Shown: piece by piece, positions 35,512 through 45,213 of the stretch
Numbering within the stretch: position 1 is the first letter of the stretch
How the letters are laid out: every line of letters begins with the position of its first letter
Assembly (NCBI GenBank): GCA_023418475.1
Contig: JAEZZO010000030.1
Location: 7,507-71,506 of the forward strand
Direction of reading: 5' to 3'
DNA length: 64,000 nucleotides
DNA from: Bacillota bacterium
GTDB taxonomy: Bacteria; Bacillota; Clostridia; Lachnospirales; Lachnospiraceae
Made by a program: the position numbers and the translations under genes
The notes under the pieces: model-generated
Databases searched by the model: none
What the model saw: only the letters and a program-made list of their open reading frames with translations
Told to the model about the DNA's origin: nothing

Positions 35512-35910
35512 GTGATTATAAGTTTAGATATGCGCAGTAATGTTCCAATCTATGTACAGCTAAGGAATCAGATTGTTACAGGAATAGGCAAAGGGGCACT
35601 TAAGGCGGGAGAGGCTCTTCCCACCGTCCGTCAGATGGCTCAGGATGCAGGTGTCAATACAATGACAGTAAATAAAGCATATCAGATTTTGAAAATGGAA
35701 GGCTTTATAGAAATCGACAGAAGAAAGGGAGCTACAATTTGTCCCATTTGTGATGCTTCGAAGGAATACCGCGAAAAGTTAACTTCAGAGTTGGAATTAT
35801 TATGTGCGCAGGCATGTTTGAAGGGAATTAAGAAGCAGGAGTTTATAGAGCTTTGCGAAGAAATATATCTTCATATGAAGTCGGATGAAAATATAGTGAT
35901 GGAGGGATAA
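35512..35910 (+). CDS. GntR-family regulator, YtrA subfamily
   Basis: The 132-residue protein is a winged helix (SNVPIYVQLRNQIVTGIGKG; ALPTVRQMAQDAGVNTMTVNKAYQIL) with only a short C-terminal helix tail, which defines YtrA-type regulators. The start is GTG 35512 after GGAGGT. It lies 6 bp ahead of a membrane protein gene, the usual YtrA arrangement. Autoregulation through the inverted repeat at 35420-35464 is likely. Confidence 0.92.
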   Translation: MIISLDMRSNVPIYVQLRNQIVTGIGKGALKAGEALPTVRQMAQDAGVNTMTVNKAYQILKMEGFIEIDRRKGATICPICDASKEYREKLTSELELLCAQACLKGIKKQEFIELCEEIYLHMKSDENIVMEG

Positions 35911-35916
35911 GACCGT

Positions 35917-37320
35917 ATGAATATTATTATGTTTATTATCTTCTTGCTGACAGATATCAGTATAGTTGGTGTATTTGCATTTGTATATAAGGGAAAAGAA
36001 CAGTATAAAGAGGGAATGATCCTAGGGGTACATATTCCGAAGGATGAAATAATGCGGCAAGAGGTGCAGAATCTTGGAAGTCACTATAAGATAAGCTTAA
36101 ATAAACTTAATCTATGGAACTTTCTCCTCGGAACTTTGATATGTTTGTTGTGCTTTTGGAATTTTACCTATTTCATAATCCTCTGGATGATCTGGCTTCT
36201 GGCATTTATTGCACAAGTGTATCTCCTGATTTATGAATCACATCGTAAAATGTATGACATAAAAATGAAGTATCATTGGGTAAGAGAGGATAACTCACAT
36301 ATTGTTCATATCGATACGGAGGTTTCTGCCGGGATAAAAAAACATCCATTATCACATTGGTGGCACCTGCCGGCAATTATTGGTATTTTAATTTTGATCA
36401 ATATTCCGCATGTGAAAGAATATTACGGTTCAGATAATATTCGTTTCCTTTTTCCCGGAATGATCGTGGTTATCGCATTCCTATTCTGGGGCTTACACGT
36501 GTGGTTCTTTAATCGGAAGAATATTGTATATAGTACGGAAAGTGCCTTAAATATCGCAATCAACGGGCTTGAAAAGCGAACCTGGTCGGTGCTGCTCCTT
36601 TGCGCAGATTATCTCAATTTGCTAAGTATCGGCTATCTGATCTTGATGCTTATTATCAAGCATTGGCTGTTTGCTCCGGACTATGCAATTTATATAATAT
36701 TACAGATGTTACCAGCATTTATGCTGATAGCTGGAATTATTCTCCTTCAGAAGAAACGTACGGAATTTCTTGCAAACGATCACAGCATTCTTCTTATAGA
36801 TGATGATGAATACTGGAAAAATGGATGGTATCATAATCCGCAGGATAAGCATTTATGGGTACAGGACAGAATGTGCAGTACGAATTATTCTTTAAATATG
36901 GCAAAGCCTGCAGCGAAAGTAATAGCTGTCACAACCGGTGCGTTTACTATTTTTATCATCGGAATGGTATTTTCGCTGATTTTGAGCCTTGAAAATGCTC
37001 GGATTACATTTCATAGAGATGGATCAGAGGTAACGATCAATGCTGTTATGTATCATACCGGTTTTCAGATAAGTGATATACAATCTGTTAAAATAATCAA
37101 TAAATTGCCGGAGGACGATTTTATCAGAACAAACGGCGGAGCCACAGAGAAAAATCTGATCGGACATTTTAAAGGGAGAGAAACCGGAAGGTGTATGATG
37201 TATTTATACCGCGGATATGAACCCATCCTGGAAATCAGATTAAAGGATGAAATCATATATATTAACAGTAAGAAGCAAAATGAAGTGAAGGAATGGTATC
37301 AGGAACTCAAAATTACTTAA
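35917..37320 (+). CDS. DUF5808-containing membrane protein
   Basis: The 467-residue protein has about eight hydrophobic segments. Near residues 290-325 the pattern DDDEYWKNGWYHNPQDKHLW matches the DUF5808 motif, followed by a last membrane segment and a C-terminal PH-like region. Relatives usually also carry DUF1648 and often pair with a YtrA-type GntR regulator as here. Function unknown; immunity or envelope-stress roles are commonly assumed. It is only 6 bp from the regulator, so the two are cotranscribed. Confidence 0.8.
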   Translation: MNIIMFIIFLLTDISIVGVFAFVYKGKEQYKEGMILGVHIPKDEIMRQEVQNLGSHYKISLNKLNLWNFLLGTLICLLCFWNFTYFIILWMIWLLAFIAQVYLLIYESHRKMYDIKMKYHWVREDNSHIVHIDTEVSAGIKKHPLSHWWHLPAIIGILILINIPHVKEYYGSDNIRFLFPGMIVVIAFLFWGLHVWFFNRKNIVYSTESALNIAINGLEKRTWSVLLLCADYLNLLSIGYLILMLIIKHWLFAPDYAIYIILQMLPAFMLIAGIILLQKKRTEFLANDHSILLIDDDEYWKNGWYHNPQDKHLWVQDRMCSTNYSLNMAKPAAKVIAVTTGAFTIFIIGMVFSLILSLENARITFHRDGSEVTINAVMYHTGFQISDIQSVKIINKLPEDDFIRTNGGATEKNLIGHFKGRETGRCMMYLYRGYEPILEIRLKDEIIYINSKKQNEVKEWYQELKIT

Positions 37321-37398
37321 AGAAGCAACCTTTTACAAGCAGAATTCGTATTTTTACGAGCCTGTTTGTAATAGGTTGTCTGTATTTACGAATTGCGG

Positions 37399-39381
37399 TT
37401 ACTCTTGCGCAGCCAATAACTCCCACTGCTCGAGAAGCTCTGCAAGACGGACTTCAATTTCTTTTTTTTCATTGTTTAGTTCAAGAAGCTTCTGCACATT
37501 CGTGAAAATCTCTTCCTTTGTAAGCAATTGGTCAATTTCCTCATTACGGGTCTCAAGCTGGGTAATTTCGTCCTCGGTTTTATTTAGGTCATTTTTTCTT
37601 TTCCGGCTTTTTGCCTGTTCTTCCTTTTGCTGCTGCCAGCTAAGTTTATTTTCGCTGTCATTGTCCGGAGCTGGAGAAGTATTTGAATTCAAGGAAAAAG
37701 CAGCAGGGAAAACTCCCGGTTTTCCAGAGAGGGCAGTATTAACGGAAGGTGTTATCTTACCAAGATAAGCAGCCTCCATTTCCGGTTTTTTCTCCAGATA
37801 ATAATCGTAATTTCCAATATAATTAAGCAGGCTTTGTTCTGTCAGATCCAGAATCCTGGTAGCTGTTTTATTAATAAAATAACGATCATGTGATACATAT
37901 AATACGGTTCCACTGTAATGAGAGAGAGCATTCTCTAAAATCTCCTTGGAGGTAATATCAAGGTGATTGGTAGGCTCATCAAGAATTAACAGATTTGCTT
38001 CCGAAAGCATAAGCTTTGCAAGAGAGACCCTGCCGCGCTCGCCGCCGCTTATATCCTTAATTCTCTTAAATACATCATCCTCCGTAAATAAAAAAGCAGC
38101 CAGGATATTACGTATGCTTGTATTATCCAGATTGGGGTAAGTATCCTGCAATTCATCAAACAAGGTTTTCTCCGGACTGAGTACCTGATGCTCCTGGTCA
38201 TAATAACCGTTATGCACCTTACTGCCCAGTTTGATCTGACCGGCATCCGCTTCAACCTGTCCGGTGATGATTTTAAGAATCGTGGTTTTTCCAGTGCCGT
38301 TATTTCCTATAATGGCGACTTTCTCACCACGCTTTATCTCAAAATTTAAATCTTTAAATAAAGACAGCGTTCCGTACGCTTTCGCCAGCTCTGATACGGC
38401 TAAAACATCATTTCCGCTTACTACGCGGGGTTCCAGCTGAAAATGCATTTCACTGTTTTCGACAGGTCGTTCCACCCGCTCAATCTTATTTAACATCTTT
38501 TCACGGCTTTCGGCACGCTTGATGGATTTTTCCCGGTTGAAGGAGCGAAGCTTTGCAATAACTTCCTCCTGATGTTTAATCTCCTGCTGCTGATTAAGGT
38601 ATTGTTTTAGTAACGCATTCTGCAGCATGGCTTTTTTGCTGGCATAACCGGAATAATTACCTTCAAAGGTCTGACAATTCCCATGATCCAGTTCCACAAC
38701 CTTGGATACAACCTTATCAAGAAAATAGCGGTCATGGGCAACCACTACCACAGCTCCGCTGTAATTAAGCAGAAAGGTCTCCAGCCATGCGATTGAGATC
38801 AGGTCCAAATGGTTTGTGGGTTCATCCAGCAGTATAATATCAGGCTTTGACAGAAGCAGCTTACCAAGCGCAATTCTGGTTTTCTGTCCGCCGGAAAGGG
38901 CGTTTACCTTTTTGCTGAATTCTTCCTCTGTAAAACCAAGACCTTTTAAAATACCGGTTACTTCACTCTGGTAGGCATAACCGTTTTTCAATTCAAATTC
39001 ATGCATTAGTCGGGTATAAGTACTTAACATTTGTTCAAGCTTAGCACCCTCTGCATGCTTCATATCCTGTTCCAGTGTTCGTATATTCGTATTCAGGTCA
39101 ATTACATCCTGCTTTACAGTCAGCATTTCTTCTAGAATGGAGTGGTCGGAGCATAGATTTTGATGCTGGGCCAGATAACCGATCGTACTGCCCTTTGCCA
39201 GGATGACTTCACCGTCATCTGCAGGCATTTCCTTCATGATTATTTTAAGTAAAGTTGATTTACCGGCTCCGTTTATTCCGACAATCGCAACCTTTTCCCT
39301 ATCATTAACATGGAAGGAAACAGAATTTAAGATTTGTGTGGAACCGAATGCTTTATTAATATTTTGGCATGCAAGTATCAT
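37399..39381 (-). CDS. ABC-F family ATPase
   Basis: The 660-residue soluble protein has two ABC cassettes: Walker A GINGAGKST and GNNGTGKTT, signatures LSGGQKTRIALGK and ISGGERGRVSLAK, and two LDEPTNHLD Walker B blocks, with a linker between. No membrane segments are present. A charged C-terminal coiled coil (residues ~590-655) is typical of YdiF/Uup-like members. ABC-F proteins act on the ribosome E site as translation factors, some giving antibiotic resistance. The ATG at 39381 has GAGGG upstream; the frame opens at 39396. Confidence 0.93.
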   Translation of the reverse strand: MILACQNINKAFGSTQILNSVSFHVNDREKVAIVGINGAGKSTLLKIIMKEMPADDGEVILAKGSTIGYLAQHQNLCSDHSILEEMLTVKQDVIDLNTNIRTLEQDMKHAEGAKLEQMLSTYTRLMHEFELKNGYAYQSEVTGILKGLGFTEEEFSKKVNALSGGQKTRIALGKLLLSKPDIILLDEPTNHLDLISIAWLETFLLNYSGAVVVVAHDRYFLDKVVSKVVELDHGNCQTFEGNYSGYASKKAMLQNALLKQYLNQQQEIKHQEEVIAKLRSFNREKSIKRAESREKMLNKIERVERPVENSEMHFQLEPRVVSGNDVLAVSELAKAYGTLSLFKDLNFEIKRGEKVAIIGNNGTGKTTILKIITGQVEADAGQIKLGSKVHNGYYDQEHQVLSPEKTLFDELQDTYPNLDNTSIRNILAAFLFTEDDVFKRIKDISGGERGRVSLAKLMLSEANLLILDEPTNHLDITSKEILENALSHYSGTVLYVSHDRYFINKTATRILDLTEQSLLNYIGNYDYYLEKKPEMEAAYLGKITPSVNTALSGKPGVFPAAFSLNSNTSPAPDNDSENKLSWQQQKEEQAKSRKRKNDLNKTEDEITQLETRNEEIDQLLTKEEIFTNVQKLLELNNEKKEIEVRLAELLEQWELLAAQE

Positions 39382-39811
39382 GTAATCATCCCTCATTTAT
39401 TTCTATTCAGGCGGGAACGCCTGTTTCTTAAGTTTCACTGGTGTATATTTTAGCATAGGAAGCGATACAAGTAAAGGAAGTAGTTCGGTTTTTAGTGGCG
39501 ATTGCAAATACTCCTTTTTCGGAAATCTTGTCGGATTCACAGCTTGTAATATAATTTGCCTGTAAACAGTAACTAATGATACTTCGTTACAAGAATATAT
39601 TTGCAATACACTTGACAAGACGCTGTTGGCATAATAATCTAAAAGATAGGGTGATTTTTACTGTCAGGTACTTCTCAAATGGGTTGTGAAAATAAAGCTT
39701 CTAGATCATAACATAAGTAAATAGGTCTAAATTGATAAATGAAATGCGGCACAAGGGTTTTTTCATACAAATATTAATACATTAAAAAAATAGAAACGGG
39801 GCGGATTTGAA
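39382..39811. other. Divergent intergenic region
   Basis: 430 bp between the ABC-F gene and a secreted-protein gene. It contains a small perfect hairpin CAGGCG-GGAA-CGCCTG at 39408-39423, 27-42 bp upstream of the ABC-F start, which could act in its leader. Nothing else is supported. Confidence 0.45.
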
Positions 39812-40825
39812 TTGTTGAGAGAAAAGATTGTTAAACGAATGCGATATATAGTAATTACTGCAGGTATTCTAACTTTACTGGCAGGTTTGACAGGAGGTGC
39901 AAATCCTGCTGCCGGCTATGCTCAAACACTGGGGAAGGATAAAGCCTCTGACAAAAAGCAGGAGCTTACGATGAAGGATATTTTGCTGCAAAAGCGATGG
40001 GATAATCTTACACCGATATACTTTAAGACTTTTCGTAATGCGGTTGTGGAGAAAAATAAGGAAGAATATGTTCTTAATTCTAATATCATAATTAAGGTGG
40101 TCTATCAGAAGGAAAACTATGAATTACAGATATCCTATCTTAAGAAGAATTCATGCATTGACGGTATTCTATTGGTAAGAAAATCAGATTCGCAGGCAAT
40201 ACTGTTATATTCAGATAATCCCCAATATAAGATAAATACAGATGTTAAGAGCTTCCTGAAAACAAAGGTCAGAATGTCTGATTATTTAACCTACACGCTT
40301 CCGGCCTCTTTTACAAATGACAAGTACTCGGCTGTTTTGGGAAATGGTGGGGGTAATTTGTTCCTGAAAAATAGGAAGAAGCCAAAAAGCACAGGTTTTG
40401 TGCCGATTGAATGGATCTCTCCCGGAGGAGTCCTGCGTCTTTCTGATGCGGACTGGGGCGATGTATTAGAAGCGGAAGAGCATAATTACGTAGTCTTTCA
40501 GAAGGGGAAGCTAAAAAGTGGAAGCCTTCATAATAATCATACTGAGTACATCGGCAAACCGATTGTTTTAAAAGGGCTTAAGGAACAGGCTGTTATTATG
40601 GAAGCGGAACATGACTTATATACTGCCTCGGAGATTTATGAGGCGAGCAGTAAGGGCAAGCCGATACCGGTCAAGGAACAGACCGGCATACTCTACGAAA
40701 TATACTTTGCCAGAGAGAATAGCCAAATATCCTACTGTATTTTTTTAAATAAAAAATACTTTACACTGGAAGAAGCTAAAACATTGGCAAAAAGTGTGAA
40801 GTTTACAAAGGCAGCATTCCAGTAA
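39812..40825 (+). CDS. Secreted protein of unknown function
   Basis: The 337-residue protein has a signal peptide (basic MLREKIVKRMR, hydrophobic IVITAGILTLLAGL, cleavage near YAQ at about residue 38). The mature part is rich in Lys, Tyr and beta-strand-like alternation, without a motif that I recognise. The start is TTG 39812, with GGGGCGG upstream; the first ATG (39839) has no ribosome site. It converges on the pantothenate kinase gene with 25 bp between the stops. Confidence 0.65.
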   Translation: MLREKIVKRMRYIVITAGILTLLAGLTGGANPAAGYAQTLGKDKASDKKQELTMKDILLQKRWDNLTPIYFKTFRNAVVEKNKEEYVLNSNIIIKVVYQKENYELQISYLKKNSCIDGILLVRKSDSQAILLYSDNPQYKINTDVKSFLKTKVRMSDYLTYTLPASFTNDKYSAVLGNGGGNLFLKNRKKPKSTGFVPIEWISPGGVLRLSDADWGDVLEAEEHNYVVFQKGKLKSGSLHNNHTEYIGKPIVLKGLKEQAVIMEAEHDLYTASEIYEASSKGKPIPVKEQTGILYEIYFARENSQISYCIFLNKKYFTLEEAKTLAKSVKFTKAAFQ

Positions 40826-40850
40826 TAAATGGATGGAAATAGTGAGCCTC

Positions 40851-41684
40851 TTATTCATCCACTGTCCCAACATACGGAATAACGGCGCCGATTGCTGTTG
40901 CAAAGACAGATTTTTCAGGAATAATAAACTTAACGTCATAAATACTGTTCATACCGCCAAAAATAGTTTCTGCCTGCGGTAAAGTAGACAAAGCTCCAAT
41001 CAGTACGATATCTCTGATAGTATCATTTTTACAGGCAAAGATAGCAAGAACTCCAATCGTCTGGAATACCATATTGATGAGACCGAGTGCAATATCTGAA
41101 TCGGTGGCTCCGCTTTTCATCTTACCGAAATTGGACGCAGTCAGATCCGGGGGCAGAGAAGGTATATTATTCTTGCAGATGTCCTTAATTGTGAGATCAA
41201 TGACGGACAAATCACCGGTATTTGCGATCTGTGACACTATACCGATATCGCTTTCCTGCAATAGCTTCGAGGAGAGGCCAAGTAGTGTACCGCCGCCAAC
41301 CCCGCTGCCTCCGATATGACTGAAATGATTACCGGATGCTTTTACAATGGCAGTACCGGTTCCCATACTAACTACAATTGCTTCTTTCTTTTGAGAAATA
41401 TATAGTCCGCCACGGCCGGTCGCTTCAAATTCCGGGACTTTGCAGGTTGGAATGCCATATATGTCTTCCTGGATAAAAGAAGCACCGACTCCGGTTAGTA
41501 TGATTTTCTCAATATCATCTAGCTGCAGATTGTGTTCCTGCATAAAATGCCCAAGTGCACCATACATTGAGGTGAGTTGATCTGCAGCCCGTACCTGCAG
41601 AGTTCCAAGCAGTTTTCTATCTAAGGTATATCCAACAATCTTGGTGGTTGAACCGCCGATATCTATACCAATTATAACTTTCAT
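40851..41684 (-). CDS. coaW: Type II pantothenate kinase
   Basis: The 277-residue protein of the ASKHA fold phosphorylates pantothenate in CoA synthesis. It has the N-terminal phosphate loop IGIDIGGSTTK, VSMGTGTAIV in the second nucleotide-binding motif, and the glycine-rich HIGGSGVGGGTLLGLSSKLL specific for type II (CoaW/PanK-II) enzymes. AGGAGG precedes the ATG. It is a single gene. Confidence 0.93.
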   Translation of the reverse strand: MKVIIGIDIGGSTTKIVGYTLDRKLLGTLQVRAADQLTSMYGALGHFMQEHNLQLDDIEKIILTGVGASFIQEDIYGIPTCKVPEFEATGRGGLYISQKKEAIVVSMGTGTAIVKASGNHFSHIGGSGVGGGTLLGLSSKLLQESDIGIVSQIANTGDLSVIDLTIKDICKNNIPSLPPDLTASNFGKMKSGATDSDIALGLINMVFQTIGVLAIFACKNDTIRDIVLIGALSTLPQAETIFGGMNSIYDVKFIIPEKSVFATAIGAVIPYVGTVDE

Positions 41685-41942
41685 AAAATATCCTCCTGAA
41701 TAACTTATCCTTTTTCAATTTGGTCTGTCTGCAATAAGTGCTGATAGAAGTGTTATATTAAATCAAAAAATATATTTACCAAATATAACATAAAATAACA
41801 GATCGATCAATGTATTATTTATGTGGAAATGGTTCCCTGTCCGGACAATTACCTGGCAGACCAGATTACTTAGGAGGTTTACTATCAGTATTTACGTTCT
41901 TATCTTTATTTTTTCACCCAACCAAATCAAAATAAGGAATAA

Positions 41943-42938
41943 CTATTCTACGATAGAGATCTTATCAATGATACTATCAATCTGTTCCATCTGATATTTT
42001 GTTATCGGCCCCAATATCATAGCCATTGCCAGCTCTTCTACCTGCTTTACCGTTCGAAAACCGGGAACAGGGATGGTTCGACCGCTTTTTGCCCATAACC
42101 AACCAAGGGCACCCTGAATCAAAGATCTTCCATCTGAAGTTAGTACTTCTCTGATTTTAGCCAAACGATCCAGAAGCTTTAAATTAACCTTACCATTCGT
42201 AAAATACAGATTCCAATCTATATCATTCGCACGGATATCACCGGCTAAGACTTCAGAGGTCTTGGAGTATTTAACGCTTAATAAGCCCATCGCTAATGGA
42301 GAACGGTTGATACATGCCATATCATAAGCATCACAGGTTTCTAAAATCGTATCTGCATTGATGAAGACATTGAATTGATGCTGGATTGCGCAGCCATTCG
42401 TATTCTTAACAAAAAAGTCAATAAAATCCGGATGATCAGTGCTCCAACCATATGCTCTGATTTTACCTTCCTCTTTTAATTTGTCCAGTGTTTCAAAAAC
42501 ACCTCCCGCTTGTTCCAAGGAAACATACAATTCATGACATTGAAATAAATCTATATAATCCGTATTTAATCTTCTTAGGGAATCCTCACAGGATTGACGG
42601 ATAAAATCAGCCTCTACACTATTACTTAAGCATGTTTTTGTTTCTTCGTCAAAGATAGAACCAAACTTAGTTGCAAAAACCACCTTATCCCTTTGATGGG
42701 AGAATACTTTTCCTAAAAGCCGTTCACTGTGACTACAGCCATAAATACTGGAGGTATCATACAATGTGATCCCCAGGTCTCGTGCAGTTAATAATGCTTT
42801 TTCTAATTCTTCACCATTCACAGTATCAAATCCTACCAATGTTCCATCAATGGAATACATCGGTCCTCCGATCGGCCAGCAGCCTAAGCCTAGAGAACTG
42901 ACTTCAATACCTGATTTACCAAGTGTTCGATTGATCAT
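41943..42938 (-). CDS. Aldo/keto reductase
   Basis: The 331-residue TIM barrel has the catalytic set: Asp and Tyr in LYDTSSIYGCSHSERLLG, Lys in VFATKFG and His in DLFQCHEL. The C-terminal IPVPGFRTVKQVEELAMAM segment is the NADPH-binding end. The frame opens at 42953, but the GGAGG lies within that extension and fits ATG 42938. It has an operator-like TGGTTC-N7-GAACCA at 42989-43007. A decayed fragment of a similar gene lies at 47555-47638. Confidence 0.93.
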   Translation of the reverse strand: MINRTLGKSGIEVSSLGLGCWPIGGPMYSIDGTLVGFDTVNGEELEKALLTARDLGITLYDTSSIYGCSHSERLLGKVFSHQRDKVVFATKFGSIFDEETKTCLSNSVEADFIRQSCEDSLRRLNTDYIDLFQCHELYVSLEQAGGVFETLDKLKEEGKIRAYGWSTDHPDFIDFFVKNTNGCAIQHQFNVFINADTILETCDAYDMACINRSPLAMGLLSVKYSKTSEVLAGDIRANDIDWNLYFTNGKVNLKLLDRLAKIREVLTSDGRSLIQGALGWLWAKSGRTIPVPGFRTVKQVEELAMAMILGPITKYQMEQIDSIIDKISIVE

Positions 42939-42988
42939 ATAGTGTTCCTCCATATTATTTAATCTATAAATGATTATAATTTATGAAG

Positions 42989-43007
42989 TGGTTCCTTATA
43001 AGAACCA
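42989..43007. promoter_or_regulatory. Operator-like palindrome upstream of the aldo/keto reductase
   Basis: TGGTTC and GAACCA separated by 7 bp, 51-69 bp upstream of the start; a second GGAACCA lies near 43024. Confidence 0.45.
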
Positions 43008-43437
43008 ATAGTATGTCATTTTCTTGGAACCAATATATTGATCTTGAAATAAGTAATTCACCTAATTGCTAACAAGACGCAGGACTTTGGATGTGTAACA
43101 GCAATTTAGTCATAATATTCGGTTTTTCGCCTCTATAGAAAGGTGTTAAAAAATAATGTATTATCTTGACATATTATGGATGTAGTGTATATAATTTAAT
43201 AGATTAATTATAAAAACTTTATAAATATTTATGAAGTGTGTTAATGATAACCAAGTTTTTAATTTTATAATTCAGAAAACTTATTTTATAGGTATGTTGA
43301 ATATAACAGCAGCTTACCTATTTCGGCGGACAATCATCGCTGAGATTTACAGTAATACTACTTAAGAAAAATAAACTGGTATCCTTATGCCTGCATTGAC
43401 AATTAATAGATAGGAGCATGCTTAAATAAATATAGGT
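43008..43437. other. Non-coding stretch between the reductase and the cstA leader
   Basis: AT-rich sequence without a supported ORF. TTGACA at 43396-43401 is a possible -35 for the cstA transcript, but no good -10 lies 17 bp downstream. Confidence 0.4.
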
Positions 43438-43579
43438 AATTGCGAAACGCAAGAATTATATTAATTGTATACACAGAAAGCACATGTTCTGGAGCGGAAG
43501 TTAAGCGAAAGGATCGTTAGAGCAGAGAAATATGTGTTTTCTGTGTATACAATTTAAATAACTATATAGTTTCGTAATT
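43438..43579 (+). ncRNA. Nested hairpin leader upstream of cstA
   Basis: Outer arms AATTGCGAAAC (43438-43448) and 43569-43579 pair over 11 bp with one G-U. Inner 23-nt arms 43463-43485 and 43532-43554 pair over 23 bp, also with one G-U. The 46-nt apical region is GA-rich. Both mismatches keep RNA pairing. Each inner arm contains TTGTATACA, the core of the citrate synthase operator at 13848. It does not match a riboswitch class that I can name; it could be a regulatory leader, a pair of repressor sites, or a small hairpin element. Confidence 0.6.
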
Positions 43580-43615
43580 GACTATTAAATAAAATATAAT
43601 AAAAGGGGAAGAGTT

Positions 43616-45100
43616 ATGATAACATTTTTAATTGGACTTGCCATTTTAGTGATTGGCGGATTTTTCTACGGTAAATTTGTTGAAAGAGTATTTAAACCCG
43701 ATGACAGACAAACACCTGCAGTTAGGATGAACGACGGCGTAGACTTCGTTCCTATGAAGAAAAGCAAAAATGCATTAATCAACCTGCTCAATATTGCAGG
43801 TACAGGACCTATTTTCGGACCTATTCAAGGCATATTATTTGGCCCTATTGCTTTTCTTACTATTCCGATCGGCTGTGTAATCAGTGGTGCAACACATGAT
43901 TATTTATCCGGAATGATTTCATTACGTCAAAATGGTGCACAAATGCCTGCTATCATTAAGAAGTATCTTGGAAATGGCATTTTTCAGGTATATAATGTAT
44001 TTTTATGCATTCTGATGGTATTGGTTGGAGCTGTTTTTACATATACACCGGGGGACTTATTTGCCGGGCAGATTTGTGGACTGAAGGGTACAAGTGTATG
44101 GACATGGGTTATCTATGCAGTAATTCTGATTTATTACCTGGCTTCTACACTTTTACCGATTGATAAGTTTATCGGTAAGATCTATCCTTTTTTTGGGGCT
44201 GTTCTATTAGTATCTGCTGTTGGAGTGTTCTTCGGAATATTTATACATGGTGATATTATTAACAATATTGATTTCAGCAATGGGATAGGAGGTTTATTCA
44301 ATGCCTATCCTTATTGGAAAGGAATTGCAGGAGCGAGTCCTGCAGCTAATTTTATACCGGCCTTTTTTGTTACCGTTGCCTGTGGAATTACCTCAGGTTT
44401 CCATTCTACCCAGAACACCTTAATCGGTCGTTCTGTGACACACGAGAAAGACGGAAGATTTGTTTTCTATAGCATGATGATTTTAGAGGGCTTTATTGCT
44501 ATGATTTGGGCAGCTGCAGCGATGGGACTTTATAATTCAGGCTCTACAGCAGCTGTAACAGGTGCCGTTGGTGAGATTTCAAAAACTTTACTGGGACCAG
44601 CAGGCGGGATTATAGCTATCCTCGGAGTTATTGTTCTTCCCATTACGACAGGTGATACCGCCCTTCGAGGCTTACGCTTAGTAATAGCAGATTACTTCCA
44701 CAATGATCAAAAGAAAGCAATAAATCGTATCATCGTGACAATTTGTATTTTTATTCCGGTTATTTTAATTTTAGTATTTGCTAAGACGAATGCAAATGGT
44801 TTTAGCATTCTCTGGAGATATTTTGCATGGGCAAACCAAACTATTGCTATTTTTGCATTTGCAGTAATTTCCATATACTTAATGGCTAAGAAGAATGCGA
44901 AGAAGTTCATCTTCTTAATTTCATTAATTCCAGGGACCTTCTACTTGTTTATTATCTCATCCTTCATTTGCTATCAGCCAATTGGCTTTCATTTAACGAT
45001 TAGAATTTCCTATATTATTGCAGGTATATTAGCAGCCGCATATTTTATTGGTGTTATTAGAGCTGGTAAAAAATATGCAACTAAAAATATAGAAGATTAA
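43616..45100 (+). CDS. cstA: CstA-family carbon starvation transporter
   Basis: The 494-residue membrane protein has about 13 hydrophobic segments and the family motifs NIAGTGPIFGPIQG (residues 59-74), GATHDYLSGMISLR and TSGFHSTQNTLIGR. CstA proteins import peptides or pyruvate. It is shorter than E. coli CstA (about 700), which is usual in Firmicutes. AGGGGAAG precedes the ATG. The following deacylase gene suggests uptake of a substrate that is then hydrolysed. Confidence 0.92.
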   Translation: MITFLIGLAILVIGGFFYGKFVERVFKPDDRQTPAVRMNDGVDFVPMKKSKNALINLLNIAGTGPIFGPIQGILFGPIAFLTIPIGCVISGATHDYLSGMISLRQNGAQMPAIIKKYLGNGIFQVYNVFLCILMVLVGAVFTYTPGDLFAGQICGLKGTSVWTWVIYAVILIYYLASTLLPIDKFIGKIYPFFGAVLLVSAVGVFFGIFIHGDIINNIDFSNGIGGLFNAYPYWKGIAGASPAANFIPAFFVTVACGITSGFHSTQNTLIGRSVTHEKDGRFVFYSMMILEGFIAMIWAAAAMGLYNSGSTAAVTGAVGEISKTLLGPAGGIIAILGVIVLPITTGDTALRGLRLVIADYFHNDQKKAINRIIVTICIFIPVILILVFAKTNANGFSILWRYFAWANQTIAIFAFAVISIYLMAKKNAKKFIFLISLIPGTFYLFIISSFICYQPIGFHLTIRISYIIAGILAAAYFIGVIRAGKKYATKNIED

Positions 45101-45213
45101 GGATTCGTATAAATTAATTGTGTTATTCCATTCATAATTCTAGCAATAATATTTGTTGTAGTTAGTAAATTATTCGAACCTGATAAAATAACGAATTATT
45201 AATAGGAGATGCA

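Noticed and set aside
37376..37768. Ser/Phe-rich 130-residue ORF on the plus strand
   Set aside because: Antisense shadow of the ABC-F coiled-coil region; low complexity and no start signal.
43496..43506. 5S rRNA-like string GGAAGTTAAGC in the cstA leader loop
   Set aside because: Only a short match; the rest of the region has no 5S rRNA structure.
43438..43579. Reading the cstA leader as a T-box or a known riboswitch
   Set aside because: It lacks the TGGTACCGCG motif, a terminator U-run and any riboswitch core that I can recognise.
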